Shown: positions 1 through 8,739, counted from the stretch's first letter. The stretch: 64,000 nucleotides of DNA from Bin5 sp965232575 (GCA_965232575.1 CBDDPZ010000008.1:1364001-1428000); one strand, 5' to 3'. Made by a program: numbers and translations. Notes: generated by a model not told the origin, from the letters alone.

Positions 1-2
1 CT

Positions 3-1100
3 GTCTGCGATAAGGAAGAGGATGTCCTGCGCGAAGTCGCTGCTGAGTATGGCGTCAACGCCTACACCAGCGTGCGCGACCTGGTCGCCGGCGAGGAACT
101 GGATGTCGTTGACGTCGTTGTGCCCGGCGATGCCCACCATCCCATCTGCTGCTATCTGGCCGAGAACGGCATCAACATTATCGTCGAGACGCCGGTATCC
201 GTCACACGCCCCATGACCGACATGATGATCGAGGCCGCCGAACGCAACAATGTCAAGCTGGAGGTGGCGGAAAACTACCACCGCGTACCCATGGCCCGCT
301 TCCAGGCCAAGGTGATCGATTCCGGCATCATCGGCGAAGTGGGACGCATCTACCGCATCTTTCACGAAGGCGGCTATCACGGAATGAGCATGCTGCGCCT
401 TCTCGCTGGCAGCCCTCCCAAGTCGATCCTCGGCCTCACTCACGTGACCGACGTCGTGCCCATCATCGACCGCATGAAGCGCCATCATTCCCGGGAGAAC
501 TGCACCATCAGCTTCCTGGAGTTCGAAAACGGCGCCGCCGCGACCATGATCTACTCCAACGTAATCCACGCCCGTTCCCTGGGTCGCAAAACTGTCGGCA
601 TCTCCCAGATCGACGGCACGCGCGGCGCCATCGTCGAAAACACCGTCTACTTCACCGACCCCGAAACCTACCAGGACGGCGCCATCGCCGCCGCCTACGA
701 GCCGCAACGCTCATTCATCGAAGTCGAAGGCCGCCAGGTCCTTGAAAGTATCAGCCTGGATCTGCCCGGTCAGGAGATCGTCTGGGAGAACCCCTACGCC
801 CATCTCGGCATCGGCGAAAACAACGGCCGCGGCGTCGACATGGCCGACCAGTTCATGAGCATCGCCAACGCCGTGCTTCACGACATCGAACCGACCTACG
901 GCGTGCAGGAAGCCCGCCTGGACCAGGAGATGTCCCTGGCCGCCTCCGAATCGGCGCTCATGAACAAGCAGCCGCTGGACTTCCCTCTGCGCTCCCCCTC
1001 AGAAGCCGAGGAACAGATCCAGGAGCGCTTCAAAGAGACCTATGGCTATGACTATACCGACATCGAACCTCTGCTCGATGTGTTCTATCCCCGCCGCTAG
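3..1100 (+). CDS. Gfo/Idh/MocA family oxidoreductase, 5' end outside window
   Basis: NAD(P)-dependent sugar or inositol dehydrogenase-type protein. The reading frame is open from base 3, so the start lies upstream; 365 residues are visible. An in-frame GTG at 72 is internal because coding sequence continues before it. The visible part covers the end of the Rossmann domain and the C-terminal alpha/beta domain (for example NYHRVPMARFQ and the GGYHG segment). Where family members usually carry the catalytic EKP motif, this protein reads ETP (bases 186-194), so the usual lysine is missing; it may be non-catalytic or use another residue. A cupin follows 70 bases downstream on the same strand. Family assignment is secure; the substrate is unknown. 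Confidence 0.85.
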   Translation, partial: VCDKEEDVLREVAAEYGVNAYTSVRDLVAGEELDVVDVVVPGDAHHPICCYLAENGINIIVETPVSVTRPMTDMMIEAAERNNVKLEVAENYHRVPMARFQAKVIDSGIIGEVGRIYRIFHEGGYHGMSMLRLLAGSPPKSILGLTHVTDVVPIIDRMKRHHSRENCTISFLEFENGAAATMIYSNVIHARSLGRKTVGISQIDGTRGAIVENTVYFTDPETYQDGAIAAAYEPQRSFIEVEGRQVLESISLDLPGQEIVWENPYAHLGIGENNGRGVDMADQFMSIANAVLHDIEPTYGVQEARLDQEMSLAASESALMNKQPLDFPLRSPSEAEEQIQERFKETYGYDYTDIEPLLDVFYPRR

Positions 1101-1170
1101 CAGTATTCATCTTGGACAGGCCAGCGAGCCGCTGCAGTTAGCAACCGCCCTCGCGGAAAGGAAGTGAATC

Positions 1171-1488
1171 GTGCAGTTCCTGGATCTTGAAAAGAAGGGA
1201 ATCTCCCGCTATCTTCTCGACGCGGACGTGAAAGGCGAGCCGCTGCGCGTCCACATTTCAGAGGTTGAAGCCGGCCAGCGCTCCCACCCCCCTCACAAGC
1301 ACGGGGGCTTCGAAGCCTTCTATATGATTGAAGGGGAGGGGACGCTGGAAATTGACGGAGAACGCCATCCACTGCGCGCCAACGAAGCGGTCGTATTCGA
1401 CCCGCACAAACTGCACGGCCTGGTCAACACCAGCCAGGCGCCCATGCGCTACATGGTCATCATCCGCCCCGAAGAAAACGACGCTTGA
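1171..1488 (+). CDS. small cupin-domain protein
   Basis: Single-domain cupin of 105 residues. Start is GTG at 1171, preceded by an AAGGAAG ribosome-binding site. The first cupin motif is visible as HPPHKHGGFEAFYMIEGEG (two His and a Glu for metal binding) and the second as FDPHKLHGLVN. Such small cupins bind a metal and act as sugar isomerases, dioxygenases or ligand sensors; the exact reaction cannot be told. It probably shares a transcript with the upstream oxidoreductase, suggesting a role in the same sugar pathway. Its end is followed directly by a toxin fragment. Confidence 0.8.
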   Translation: MQFLDLEKKGISRYLLDADVKGEPLRVHISEVEAGQRSHPPHKHGGFEAFYMIEGEGTLEIDGERHPLRANEAVVFDPHKLHGLVNTSQAPMRYMVIIRPEENDA

Positions 1489-1489
1489 A

Positions 1490-1924
1490 GTCCTCGATCT
1501 TCCCGCAGTGTTTCGCGAAACGGTGCAGGCCGGCTATGAGCGAGGTAAGTCTGATGCTTTCGCAATTGACGCTGCTATCCGGTCAGAGCAAGTTGTCGTC
1601 GTCGAGCTCTCATCGGCTCAAATTGCATTCGCCCAGCATCTCTACATGACGAATATGCTCGGTTGGGGTGAATGTGAATCTCTAGCCTATGCACAAACGA
1701 AGAATCTTCATGTATTGATCGAGGAACGTAAAGGACGGTCCATAGCAAGAACTGAAGGCATAACACTATACGATTTTGCAGGTTTTTCCATTACAGGGCT
1801 TCATTCAGCACAAGATTTCTTACGACACTTGTGTAAACCTGTTGGAGCGGATAGCGGTGATGATGAACACCGACTTGGCGATTCTTCAAGCGCTTCAAAG
1901 TTCAGCCGAGACCATATGGTTTGA
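1490..1924 (+). pseudogene. PIN-domain toxin fragment (DUF3368-like), N-terminus missing
   Basis: The frame downstream of the cupin encodes the C-terminal two thirds of a DUF3368-type PIN ribonuclease: LGWGECESLAYAQ corresponds to the conserved G-x-GE-x-x-A helix and LIEERKGRSIARTEGI to the D/E-D-R-x-A-R-x-A segment. The N-terminal strand with the first catalytic Asp (usually V-x-D-x-S/N) is absent because the cupin gene occupies that position. No convincing start or ribosome-binding site is present; GTG codons at 1508 and 1523 are the only candidates. The frame ends at 1924, just before the antitoxin-like gene. Probably a decayed toxin left by recombination next to the cupin. Confidence 0.6.
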
Positions 1925-1944
1925 ACGGCAAGGAGGCCAGTGAC

Positions 1945-2259
1945 ATGGCTGACAACGTGCGGCAACTGAATTTGCGAGTCCCTGAAACGATTGTTCAAGG
2001 ACTGGATGAAATTGCCAACAAAGAGCAAATAGATCGGACTGCGCTTGCGAGGAAAATGCTTTCGGAGGCGATCCAGCGATGGAAGGCTGGCGACGCAATT
2101 GCCGCCTGCCAACGTGGCGACATCACAAAAGCGCGCGCCGCTGAACTGGCAGGCATGTCGGTTTACGATATCATGGATGAAGTGCGTCGGAGGGGCGCCC
2201 CGCCAAGCTACACTCTCGACGAACTGCGCCAGGACCTGAAATTATTGCTCCCATCTTAG
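1945..2259 (+). CDS. ribbon-helix-helix / UPF0175-like antitoxin
   Basis: 104-residue putative antitoxin. The ATG at 1945 is chosen because AAGGAGG lies about 8 bases upstream; a TTG at 1921 is a weaker alternative. The N-terminal part (LNLRVPETIVQGLDEIA) looks like a ribbon-helix-helix DNA-binding segment. The second half (KARAAELAGMSVYDIMDEV) matches the helix-turn-helix-like UPF0175 motif that normally pairs with DUF3368 PIN toxins. In most such pairs the antitoxin comes first; here the toxin remnant precedes it. The gene ends before a strong terminator. Role as an orphan antitoxin is inferred. Confidence 0.7.
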   Translation: MADNVRQLNLRVPETIVQGLDEIANKEQIDRTALARKMLSEAIQRWKAGDAIAACQRGDITKARAAELAGMSVYDIMDEVRRRGAPPSYTLDELRQDLKLLLPS

Positions 2260-2327
2260 GGCGAAATTGCCGGTCAATCTGCCAAGGCGTGGGCGACGGC
2301 ACCTCAGTTTAAACATGTGTAGATTGT

Positions 2328-2360
2328 AAGACGCAAAGGAGTACTCCTTTGCGTCTTTTT
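2328..2360. terminator. bidirectional intrinsic terminator
   Basis: Perfect inverted repeat: AAGACGCAAAGGAGT pairs with ACTCCTTTGCGTCTT and is followed by TTTTT on the + strand; the complementary A-tract serves the - strand. It lies between the convergent antitoxin-like gene and the 905-residue gene. Confidence 0.9.
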
Positions 2361-2364
2361 CATC

Positions 2365-5082
2365 TCACGAAAAGTCGAGCTGCATCAGCAGATCCATGAA
2401 CTGAATGCTCATCTTATCCGAGCCCAGTTCCGTGCTGGAGTAGGGATTGTCGAAGTGGAGGAAGCCGCTGGTCGGTTCCTCCTTTTCGTTGACGAGCAGA
2501 GGCCCTTTCCAGCCAAAGTCGATGCTCTCGCCCCGCAGGCTGGTCAGGTGTACACTGTCCTCCCCGAACGTGATGTCCAGGGCCGTCACCTTCTCCACGA
2601 ATTCGGCAAAGCTTCCGTCCACATCAGCCCGACCCATCTGCACTAACCAGGTATTGTTCTGCCCGTACGAGCGTAACTCTCGAAACGCGCTCTTGCCCTT
2701 TTCTGTGAGCGTCAGTCCCGCTGAGGCCGTTATCGCCAGGTAACCCTCCCCGACGCGGGCATACGCCCAGCCGTCCCGGATCTCGTGCTCGTCAAAGGCA
2801 TAAATCGGGAAATAGGCGTGGGTAAAGCCCAGCCAGTCATCTTCCGGCAACTGGTGGATAGCTACCAACAGATCCTTCCATTGGGCCGCCCGCGGCAGCA
2901 CGAGGTTTCCGTGCCAGAAGTTGGGCCGGTGCGAACCGTCCTCGCTGAGACACGGCGGGTGGGTAACGAAAACGACAGCCTCCGGCGAAAAAGTAGCCTG
3001 CCAGATATGCTGCTGGTAGCCGAACTCGCCCGGCCGGTAATCCTGCGCCGAACACAGCATATAGTCCGGCGTCTTATAGGTGACCTTGTTTATCTCCCAT
3101 TCTCCGTCTTCCCGATCACACCACGCTTCCAGCTGACCCGCGTGCCGTTCCCGGCTCCAGATCTCGTCAGCCGGGTCGATGGCGATCGCCTCGATTACCG
3201 GCGGCAACTGATAGTTGACGGCGCAGGCCAGGCTGACCGTCCCCCGGATACTCCGGTTGAAAATCCCCTTGCCCCACAGCAGCCGCGTGATGCCAGACGT
3301 TGGCTCCCGAAAGGCATCCTTGATATAAGGCGTGTAGGTGCGCCCGTGGCTGGAGCCGAACACCCCTTTGAAGGAGTTGACCGCCAGCCCGAAGAACATC
3401 TTGTCCAACACAACTGCCGCCAGTTCACGCACGTCGTCGTTCTCTGCCAGATCGACCAGATGGCTGAGAGCCAGCACGTCCTCTTCAAAGTAGGTATTGG
3501 AGTCCCACTCCCGGAAGCCGCCCCCGGCCCGCTTTCGCAGCCACGAAAGCGCACGTTCTTCGCCCTTGGCGCGGTGTTCACTGCCGGTCAGGCCGGCATT
3601 CGCGAAGAGCTCGTCTGGCAACAGCTGGCCGGCCAGAATCTCACAAGTGTGGAAGAGGATCTGATGGTTTTCCGACCAGAAGCACATCGCATCCGCGCCC
3701 GGTTGGTCCATCCAATAGCGAAAGTTAAGAAAACAGTTCTGCAGCGGCTCGACCAGCGCCTGCGGGAACCCCGGCTCCTCAACATAGCGCCCCGCCATAC
3801 CCAGCAAACCGACCAGATCAAAGTCGCTGCAATCTGCCCGCTCGTTTATCGAAGCGATACTGTCCAGGATGACCTGTTCGTTGAGATTGTCCCACATGTC
3901 CAGTTCCATCGCCGCGATCTCGGAAAAGATGCTGCCCTCGGCGCCGCGGCGCGCGGCATTGAGCAGGGCCTCCCGCCGCCGCTGCGGGTAGGTGCCGTAG
4001 CGCTCCGTGGAATATTCATTGTTGCCGACGATGTGAACGTCCAGCCGGCGTTCAACCCGCAGGTCGTTGACATAATAGTGCTCGGGATTGGGAAAGAGAA
4101 AGACTTCGTAGTCATCCTGCGGAAACTGGAACGCGGTTCCCAGAACGACCTCGTCCCTCGTTTCGCCCTTGGTGTGGTGTTCGCTGTAGATGCGTCCGCC
4201 CTTGCGCATCAGCCGCAGCGCAAAATCGTCGGTTACCGCTTGCCCATCCGGCCAGCTTACTGTCACCTTCGCATGGCGGCTGTATACGTCCCTGTCCAGG
4301 TAAGCCTGATCGAAGATCGATTCCAGCGTCTGCCTCCTGCTTGCCGGCCGCACCGACGTCGGCAGCAGCACACGGAAGCTATTGAGTCCGTTCCCGTCCT
4401 GCTGTTGGGACCTACCGCCCTCGTCCCTTTGATCTGTCAACTGCAAGGCCATGACATACGGGCACTCTCGCATCGCTACGGCCTCGAAACAGACGCCAAC
4501 CTCGTTGCGCCCCTCCTTCAACTTCGCCGGAAAGGAGACGGTTTCGGGAAGCTGATGATGAAAATGTTCCACCCGGTGGCACTTTTCTCCATTGACCCAG
4601 ATGTCCGCCGGGCCGTTTGTCGTGAGGGCAAAGCTCATATCACATGCACTGGGAACGTCCAGCACACAATAGGCCCAGGCTTGCAGATAATGGGGCGTAT
4701 GGTGAAAAGTCGACAGATCAACGAAGTGATCGTCGAGGCAGCGCACGACGCGCCACCTGGTTTCATCGCGGTCGGGGTCAAACTTGCGTCGCTCCAGGGT
4801 GCCCGCAAAGATCTCCGAAGACGCCGGGATCGCGCCTTCCTCCTCATTCCCGTCTTCCACGGCCGCAGCTCTGACATCTGCGACGATCCGATTCTTATAA
4901 TCCGGACCTGTGTATCCGTCGACCTGCGCAATCGGCGTTGCCAGTGGCCCTGCCACCAGCCAGTCATGTACAAAGCCGGCCTGCAGGGCGGATTCCTGCC
5001 AGACCGGCGTCAAAGCCATTTGACCCTCAGCCTCCGACTCTTTCGACTCTCCGGCCGGCTGAGCGTCTAACTCTGTGCTCAT
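2365..5082 (-). CDS. 905-residue protein of unknown function, glycan-enzyme-like
   Basis: Start ATG at 5082 with GGAG ten bases upstream. There is no signal peptide; the first 20 residues are acidic and low-complexity. Residues about 30-210 begin with FVHDWLVAGPLATP and include TTNGPADIWVNGE and LKEGRNEVGV, resembling the beta-sandwich sugar-binding modules of GH2-type enzymes. The middle, roughly 370-640, is helix-rich and could be an alpha/alpha toroid as in polysaccharide lyases; the C-terminal third looks beta-rich. These fold statements are inference from sequence character only. I do not recognise the family. It is separated from the upstream oppD by a terminator, so it is probably transcribed on its own. 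Confidence 0.75.
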   Translation of the reverse strand: MSTELDAQPAGESKESEAEGQMALTPVWQESALQAGFVHDWLVAGPLATPIAQVDGYTGPDYKNRIVADVRAAAVEDGNEEEGAIPASSEIFAGTLERRKFDPDRDETRWRVVRCLDDHFVDLSTFHHTPHYLQAWAYCVLDVPSACDMSFALTTNGPADIWVNGEKCHRVEHFHHQLPETVSFPAKLKEGRNEVGVCFEAVAMRECPYVMALQLTDQRDEGGRSQQQDGNGLNSFRVLLPTSVRPASRRQTLESIFDQAYLDRDVYSRHAKVTVSWPDGQAVTDDFALRLMRKGGRIYSEHHTKGETRDEVVLGTAFQFPQDDYEVFLFPNPEHYYVNDLRVERRLDVHIVGNNEYSTERYGTYPQRRREALLNAARRGAEGSIFSEIAAMELDMWDNLNEQVILDSIASINERADCSDFDLVGLLGMAGRYVEEPGFPQALVEPLQNCFLNFRYWMDQPGADAMCFWSENHQILFHTCEILAGQLLPDELFANAGLTGSEHRAKGEERALSWLRKRAGGGFREWDSNTYFEEDVLALSHLVDLAENDDVRELAAVVLDKMFFGLAVNSFKGVFGSSHGRTYTPYIKDAFREPTSGITRLLWGKGIFNRSIRGTVSLACAVNYQLPPVIEAIAIDPADEIWSRERHAGQLEAWCDREDGEWEINKVTYKTPDYMLCSAQDYRPGEFGYQQHIWQATFSPEAVVFVTHPPCLSEDGSHRPNFWHGNLVLPRAAQWKDLLVAIHQLPEDDWLGFTHAYFPIYAFDEHEIRDGWAYARVGEGYLAITASAGLTLTEKGKSAFRELRSYGQNNTWLVQMGRADVDGSFAEFVEKVTALDITFGEDSVHLTSLRGESIDFGWKGPLLVNEKEEPTSGFLHFDNPYSSTELGSDKMSIQFMDLLMQLDFS

Positions 5083-5131
5083 AGATCGATTACTCCAGTT
5101 GTCATCTTATCTTGGTTGGATAGGCGCAATA

Positions 5132-5155
5132 CAAAAAGGTCGCGACGCGCGACCT
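5132..5155 (-). terminator. intrinsic terminator of the oppC-oppD unit
   Basis: Read on the - strand: AGGTCGCG, loop CGT, CGCGACCT, then TTTTT. It lies 38 bases past the oppD stop codon and ahead of the 905-residue gene. Confidence 0.85.
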
Positions 5156-5192
5156 CGGATGAAGATTCCAGCGTAGATACGGATTTGGCCCG

Positions 5193-6275
5193 CTACTCGT
5201 ACAACACACAGCGGACCATGTGGCCGCCTTCCAGTTCCAGCAGAGGTGGATTGCGAGTATCGCACACGCCGGCAATCGCCTTGCGGCAGCGTGGGTGGAA
5301 CGGGCAACCTGCCGGGATCGAATACGGATCCGGCACCGAGCCGCGAATCGCAGTCAACTGACTGGTAATGCCCTGAGACGACTTGCGGCCCAATAGGGGA
5401 ATCGAACGCAGCAGTGCCTGCGTGTACGGATGCTTGGGATCATAGAAAATGGTATCGACGTCAGCCATCTCCACCACTTCACCGAGATACATGACCACCA
5501 CATAATCGACCATCTGCGCAATCACGCCCAGATCATGCGTGATGAAGATAATCGCCATCCCCAGCTCATCTTGCAACTCGCGCATCAGCGTCAGAATCTG
5601 GGCCTGCGTGGTCACGTCCAGTGCCGTAGTCGGTTCGTCTGCGATGAGCAAGCTGGGGCGGCAGGAAAGGGCCATGGCAATCATGGCGCGCTGCCGCATG
5701 CCGCCGCTCAACTGGTGGGGATAGCGGTCGATCGTGCGCTCCGGCTGGGGCATGCCCACTTTGTTCAGCACATCGATCGCCTGTGCGCGCGCCTCGTCCT
5801 TGTCTACATCCTGATGCAGGAGAATGGCCTCGATGATCTGATTGCCAATCGTGTGAACAGGGCTGAGCGAAGTCATCGGCTCCTGAAAGACCATCGAAAT
5901 CTCGCCGCCGCGGATAGAGCGGGCCTGCGCGCCCATGGCGTCGATCTTGGTCATATCAACGACCTGATCGGTGACGCTGCCGTTCTCCTGATTCTGCAAG
6001 TGGAAGAGGACTTCGCCCTCTACGACTCGTCCCGGTGACGGCACAATCGCCATGATAGAGCGGGCCGTGATCGACTTGCCACAACCGCTTTCTCCCACTA
6101 GGCCGACGGTCTGGCCGCGTCGCACCGTGAAATCAACGCCCTCCAGCGCCCGCACAATTCCCTGCGCCAGGAAAAAGTGCGTTTTCAGTCCCTTGACTTC
6201 CAGCAGCATCTCCTGGGACTCTGCGGACCCGCCGGCGTCGGCCACTTTGTCGATCTGCGAAGATGAAATTGTCAT
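5193..6275 (-). CDS. oppD: peptide-type ABC transporter ATP-binding protein (OppD/DppD family)
   Basis: ATPase of a dipeptide/oligopeptide or nickel-type importer, 360 residues, cytoplasmic. Walker A GESGCGKS at residues 61-68, signature LSGGMRQR at 189-196, Walker B LLIADEPT at 209-216 and a switch histidine in ITHDLG. The C-terminal GCPFHPRC segment is typical of the OppD/OppF oligopeptide C-terminal extension, which often holds an Fe-S cluster. Transcribed after oppC with a 114-base gap occupied by a hairpin. The usual partners oppB, oppF and a binding protein are not adjacent in this window, so the importer must be completed elsewhere. Substrate cannot be read from sequence. Confidence 0.92.
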   Translation of the reverse strand: MTISSSQIDKVADAGGSAESQEMLLEVKGLKTHFFLAQGIVRALEGVDFTVRRGQTVGLVGESGCGKSITARSIMAIVPSPGRVVEGEVLFHLQNQENGSVTDQVVDMTKIDAMGAQARSIRGGEISMVFQEPMTSLSPVHTIGNQIIEAILLHQDVDKDEARAQAIDVLNKVGMPQPERTIDRYPHQLSGGMRQRAMIAMALSCRPSLLIADEPTTALDVTTQAQILTLMRELQDELGMAIIFITHDLGVIAQMVDYVVVMYLGEVVEMADVDTIFYDPKHPYTQALLRSIPLLGRKSSQGITSQLTAIRGSVPDPYSIPAGCPFHPRCRKAIAGVCDTRNPPLLELEGGHMVRCVLYE

Positions 6276-6320
6276 GAGTGAAATCCGTTCTCTTCATGTA
6301 TGGGCAGTCGTCATTCTGTA

Positions 6321-6384
6321 CGGCAGTTTCTAGTTGGCTTGCGCCGTTGCAGTTACTAAAAACTGACTACTAAAAACTGCAGTT
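6321..6384. repeat. 3'-associated hairpin repeat, CAGTTTT/AAAACTG arm type
   Basis: Starts five bases beyond the oppC stop. CAGTTTCTAGT pairs imperfectly with ACTAAAAACTG copies; the centre reads GCCGTTGCAGTTAC, the complement of the shared apex. It fills most of the oppC-oppD gap. Confidence 0.6.
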
Positions 6385-6389
6385 CCGAC

Positions 6390-7580
6390 CTACTTGGCAT
6401 AGGGATCGGCGGCATCGCGGATGCCGTCGCCGAGAAAATTGAAAGCCAAAACAGCCAGAACCACCGCCAAGCCAGGGGTCAATACCCATGGAGCGAGGGC
6501 GACGGAACGTAGATTCTGGGCCTCCTGCAACAGCACGCCCCAACTGATAGCCGGCGCCCGTAGACCCAGACCGATGAAACTCAGACCCGTTTCCGACAGA
6601 ATAATGCCCGGAATCGCCAATGTCAAGGACGCGATAATGTGGCTGAGGAACGAGGGAACCATGTGACGCAGTATAATGCGCATCTCGCTCGAGCCGCAGA
6701 AGCGGGCCGCCATGACAAAGTCCTCTTCTCTCATGCTCAGAAAACGCCCGCGCACGACCCGGGCCAGACCGGTCCAGCCAACGAACGAAAGAAGTATCGT
6801 TACGCCGAAATATAGGCGCACCACCGGCCAGTCGGCAGGCAGAGCCGCAGCCAGCGCCATGATCAGTGGAATCTCCGGTATGGAGCGGATGAACTCGATC
6901 AGGCGTTGAATGGCATTGTCAATGGCGCCACCATAGAAGCCGGAAATGCCGCCGAGCAGGATGCCAATCACAAGACTGATTACTACACTCACTAGACCAA
7001 TGGTCAACGAAATACGCGCGCCGTAACACAGCCGGGAGAACAGGTCGCGCCCCAGCCGGTCAGCACCCATCAGAAAGAGACCTTGCTCTTCATGGGGAAC
7101 GTCCAACCCGTAGAGATGCCAGGACGTTGCAAACTGACCCCATAGTTCGTATTCTGTTCCCCGTACGAAAAAGCGGATCGGATGAACAGTTGATTCGTCC
7201 TCTTTGTAAATGTTGCGTAAGGTCTCGGGATCCCGCTCACGGATAATTTTGTAGACAAACGGCCTGCGCAGATTTCCTTCCGCATCGATGATCCGGATCT
7301 TCATAGGCGGCACAAACTTATACTTAACAAAGGACTGCTCCGGATCGTACGGCGCCACGAATTCGGCAAAGGCAGCGATCCCGTACAGGATAATAACCAG
7401 AAATCCGGAGAGGACGGCCATGCGATGCTTGCGAAAACGCCACCACATCAACTGCGAGTATGACGCTACATATATCTCTTCGTCTTCGATTATGTCGGGG
7501 TCGAGACTCGCGTCGTCCTCATATGTTTGGCTATCTTCTTCATCAGACCTGTCAATCCAGGAACGTTGCAGTGTCTCCAT
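6390..7580 (-). CDS. oppC: peptide-type ABC transporter permease (OppC/DppC family)
   Basis: Inner-membrane permease, 396 residues, longer than the usual 290-310. Residues about 52-75 form TM1 (RMAVLSGFLVIILYGIAAFA). An enlarged extracytoplasmic loop of roughly 100 residues follows before the characteristic GADRLGRDLFSRLCYGARIS. Further TM segments and the EAA-like cytoplasmic loop (RFCGSSEMRIILRHMVPSFL) follow. An acidic N-terminal cytoplasmic tail (EEDSQTYEDD) is also present. First gene of the pair with oppD; no oppB lies upstream, where a stem-loop region and the prs gene are found. The long loop between TM1 and TM2 occurs in some OppC subfamilies. Confidence 0.9.
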   Translation of the reverse strand: METLQRSWIDRSDEEDSQTYEDDASLDPDIIEDEEIYVASYSQLMWWRFRKHRMAVLSGFLVIILYGIAAFAEFVAPYDPEQSFVKYKFVPPMKIRIIDAEGNLRRPFVYKIIRERDPETLRNIYKEDESTVHPIRFFVRGTEYELWGQFATSWHLYGLDVPHEEQGLFLMGADRLGRDLFSRLCYGARISLTIGLVSVVISLVIGILLGGISGFYGGAIDNAIQRLIEFIRSIPEIPLIMALAAALPADWPVVRLYFGVTILLSFVGWTGLARVVRGRFLSMREEDFVMAARFCGSSEMRIILRHMVPSFLSHIIASLTLAIPGIILSETGLSFIGLGLRAPAISWGVLLQEAQNLRSVALAPWVLTPGLAVVLAVLAFNFLGDGIRDAADPYAK

Positions 7581-7594
7581 TTAGGTTCTCCGGG

Positions 7595-7652
7595 TAAATG
7601 TTTTTGCGCGCACTATGGTGTGTTGGTATTGTCTTATCTGCAAAAACATTTA
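7595..7652. repeat. 13-bp perfect inverted repeat upstream of oppC
   Basis: TAAATGTTTTTGC (7595-7607) and GCAAAAACATTTA (7640-7652) are exact reverse complements separated by 32 bases. It lies 15 bases before the oppC start codon, so it could be an operator or leader structure, or a terminator of upstream - strand transcription. Confidence 0.5.
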
Positions 7653-7696
7653 GTTTGCGTTGTCCAGCGCGGTCTTGTCGCCAGCTGGTTTCGTTG

Positions 7697-7757
7697 TTTG
7701 CGCTGTCCAGCGGGTCTGGCAATTCAGCTGGTCTCCTCGTCTTGCTGGCAGCGCAAA
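7697..7757. repeat. degenerate TTTGCGC...GCGCAAA palindrome
   Basis: TTTGCGCTG at the left end and CAGCGCAAA at the right end match the termini of the 46-bp family, but the interior (GTCCAGCGGG...) is unrelated and longer. It lies between prs and oppC. Confidence 0.4.
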
Positions 7758-7788
7758 CTGGTCCCTCGCCCCTGCCGTCCCGGCCTTC

Positions 7789-8739
7789 TTACATGAGTAT
7801 AAGCTTCTTTGAAATACTTCGACCCTGGTGGATGCGATTGATAATATCGGCCAGCATCGGTGCAATCGACAATACGACCACCTTGTCAGATCGTTTTTTC
7901 GGGGAGACGGGAAGCGTGTTGGAAACGACCAGCTTAGCGATGCGATCGTCGGACTGAAGATGCTCCAGTGCGGAAGGCAGTAATACCGGGTGTGTAACCG
8001 CAAATGCGGCAGTCCCCTCCGCCCCGGCTTCGTACAGGGCGTCGATCTGTCTGAGCACGCTGCCGCCGGCCATGATATCGTCGATGATGATCGGGCGGAT
8101 ACCAGCGATTTCGCCAACAACGTGCGTCGTCTCGGTAACACTAACGCTCGTGCGCCGTTTGTGCATCACCACCAGCGGCAGATTAAGGAGTTGCGCATAG
8201 CGGCCCGCCAAACTGGCCCGGCCCACGTCCGGGCTCACGATGGCCGCGTTTTCCCACTCTGGCTGCCGAAAATAGTCCGCCAGTATCGGCAGTGCAGAAA
8301 GCGGATCGACAGGGATGTTGAAAAAGCCCTGGATCGCCCTGGCATGGATATCTACAAAGATTACGCGATCCGCCCCCATCATCTCCAGCATATTGGCGAT
8401 AACCCGGGCGCTGACTGCCTCTCTGCCATGGGCCATGCGCTCTTGACGAGCATAGGGAAAATATGGCACGACCACGCTGACACTGTGGGCGCTCGCTCGC
8501 CGGAATGCGTCAAGATACAGCATCAACTCCATGACATGGTCATTCACGGGTTGACAACAGGACTGGACCAGAAAGATATCCTGGTCGCGCACGACCTCAT
8601 CGATCATTACGTGTATCTCGCTGTCGGGCAGACGGCGAGTTGTGGATTGACCGGGCTCCACCCCAAGAGTTTCGGCAATCTCCAGGGCCAACTCTTTGTG
8701 AGCAGAACCGCTGAAGATGCGTAACGGGTGATACGACAC
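7789..8739 (-). CDS. prs: ribose-phosphate pyrophosphokinase
   Basis: Makes PRPP from ribose 5-phosphate and ATP for nucleotide, His and Trp synthesis; cytoplasmic. The start is GTG at 8739 with AGGAGAG seven bases upstream, giving 316 residues, the normal family length. In-frame ATGs further upstream would extend the protein through a 46-bp repeat and are rejected. Visible motifs: SGSAHKELALEIAETLG at the N-terminus, PYFPYARQERM, VIFVDIHARAIQGFF, and the PRPP-loop equivalent IIIDDIMAGGSV, where most members have VDDIIATGGT, a noticeable substitution. A good promoter lies about 130 bases upstream, so the 46-bp repeat sits in the mRNA leader. Confidence 0.93.
   Translation of the reverse strand: MSYHPLRIFSGSAHKELALEIAETLGVEPGQSTTRRLPDSEIHVMIDEVVRDQDIFLVQSCCQPVNDHVMELMLYLDAFRRASAHSVSVVVPYFPYARQERMAHGREAVSARVIANMLEMMGADRVIFVDIHARAIQGFFNIPVDPLSALPILADYFRQPEWENAAIVSPDVGRASLAGRYAQLLNLPLVVMHKRRTSVSVTETTHVVGEIAGIRPIIIDDIMAGGSVLRQIDALYEAGAEGTAAFAVTHPVLLPSALEHLQSDDRIAKLVVSNTLPVSPKKRSDKVVVLSIAPMLADIINRIHQGRSISKKLILM

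Noticed and set aside
2785..5070. 761-codon open frame on the + strand
   Set aside because: Exactly antisense to the 905-residue gene, no ribosome-binding site and no family-like motifs; an effect of GC-rich codon usage.
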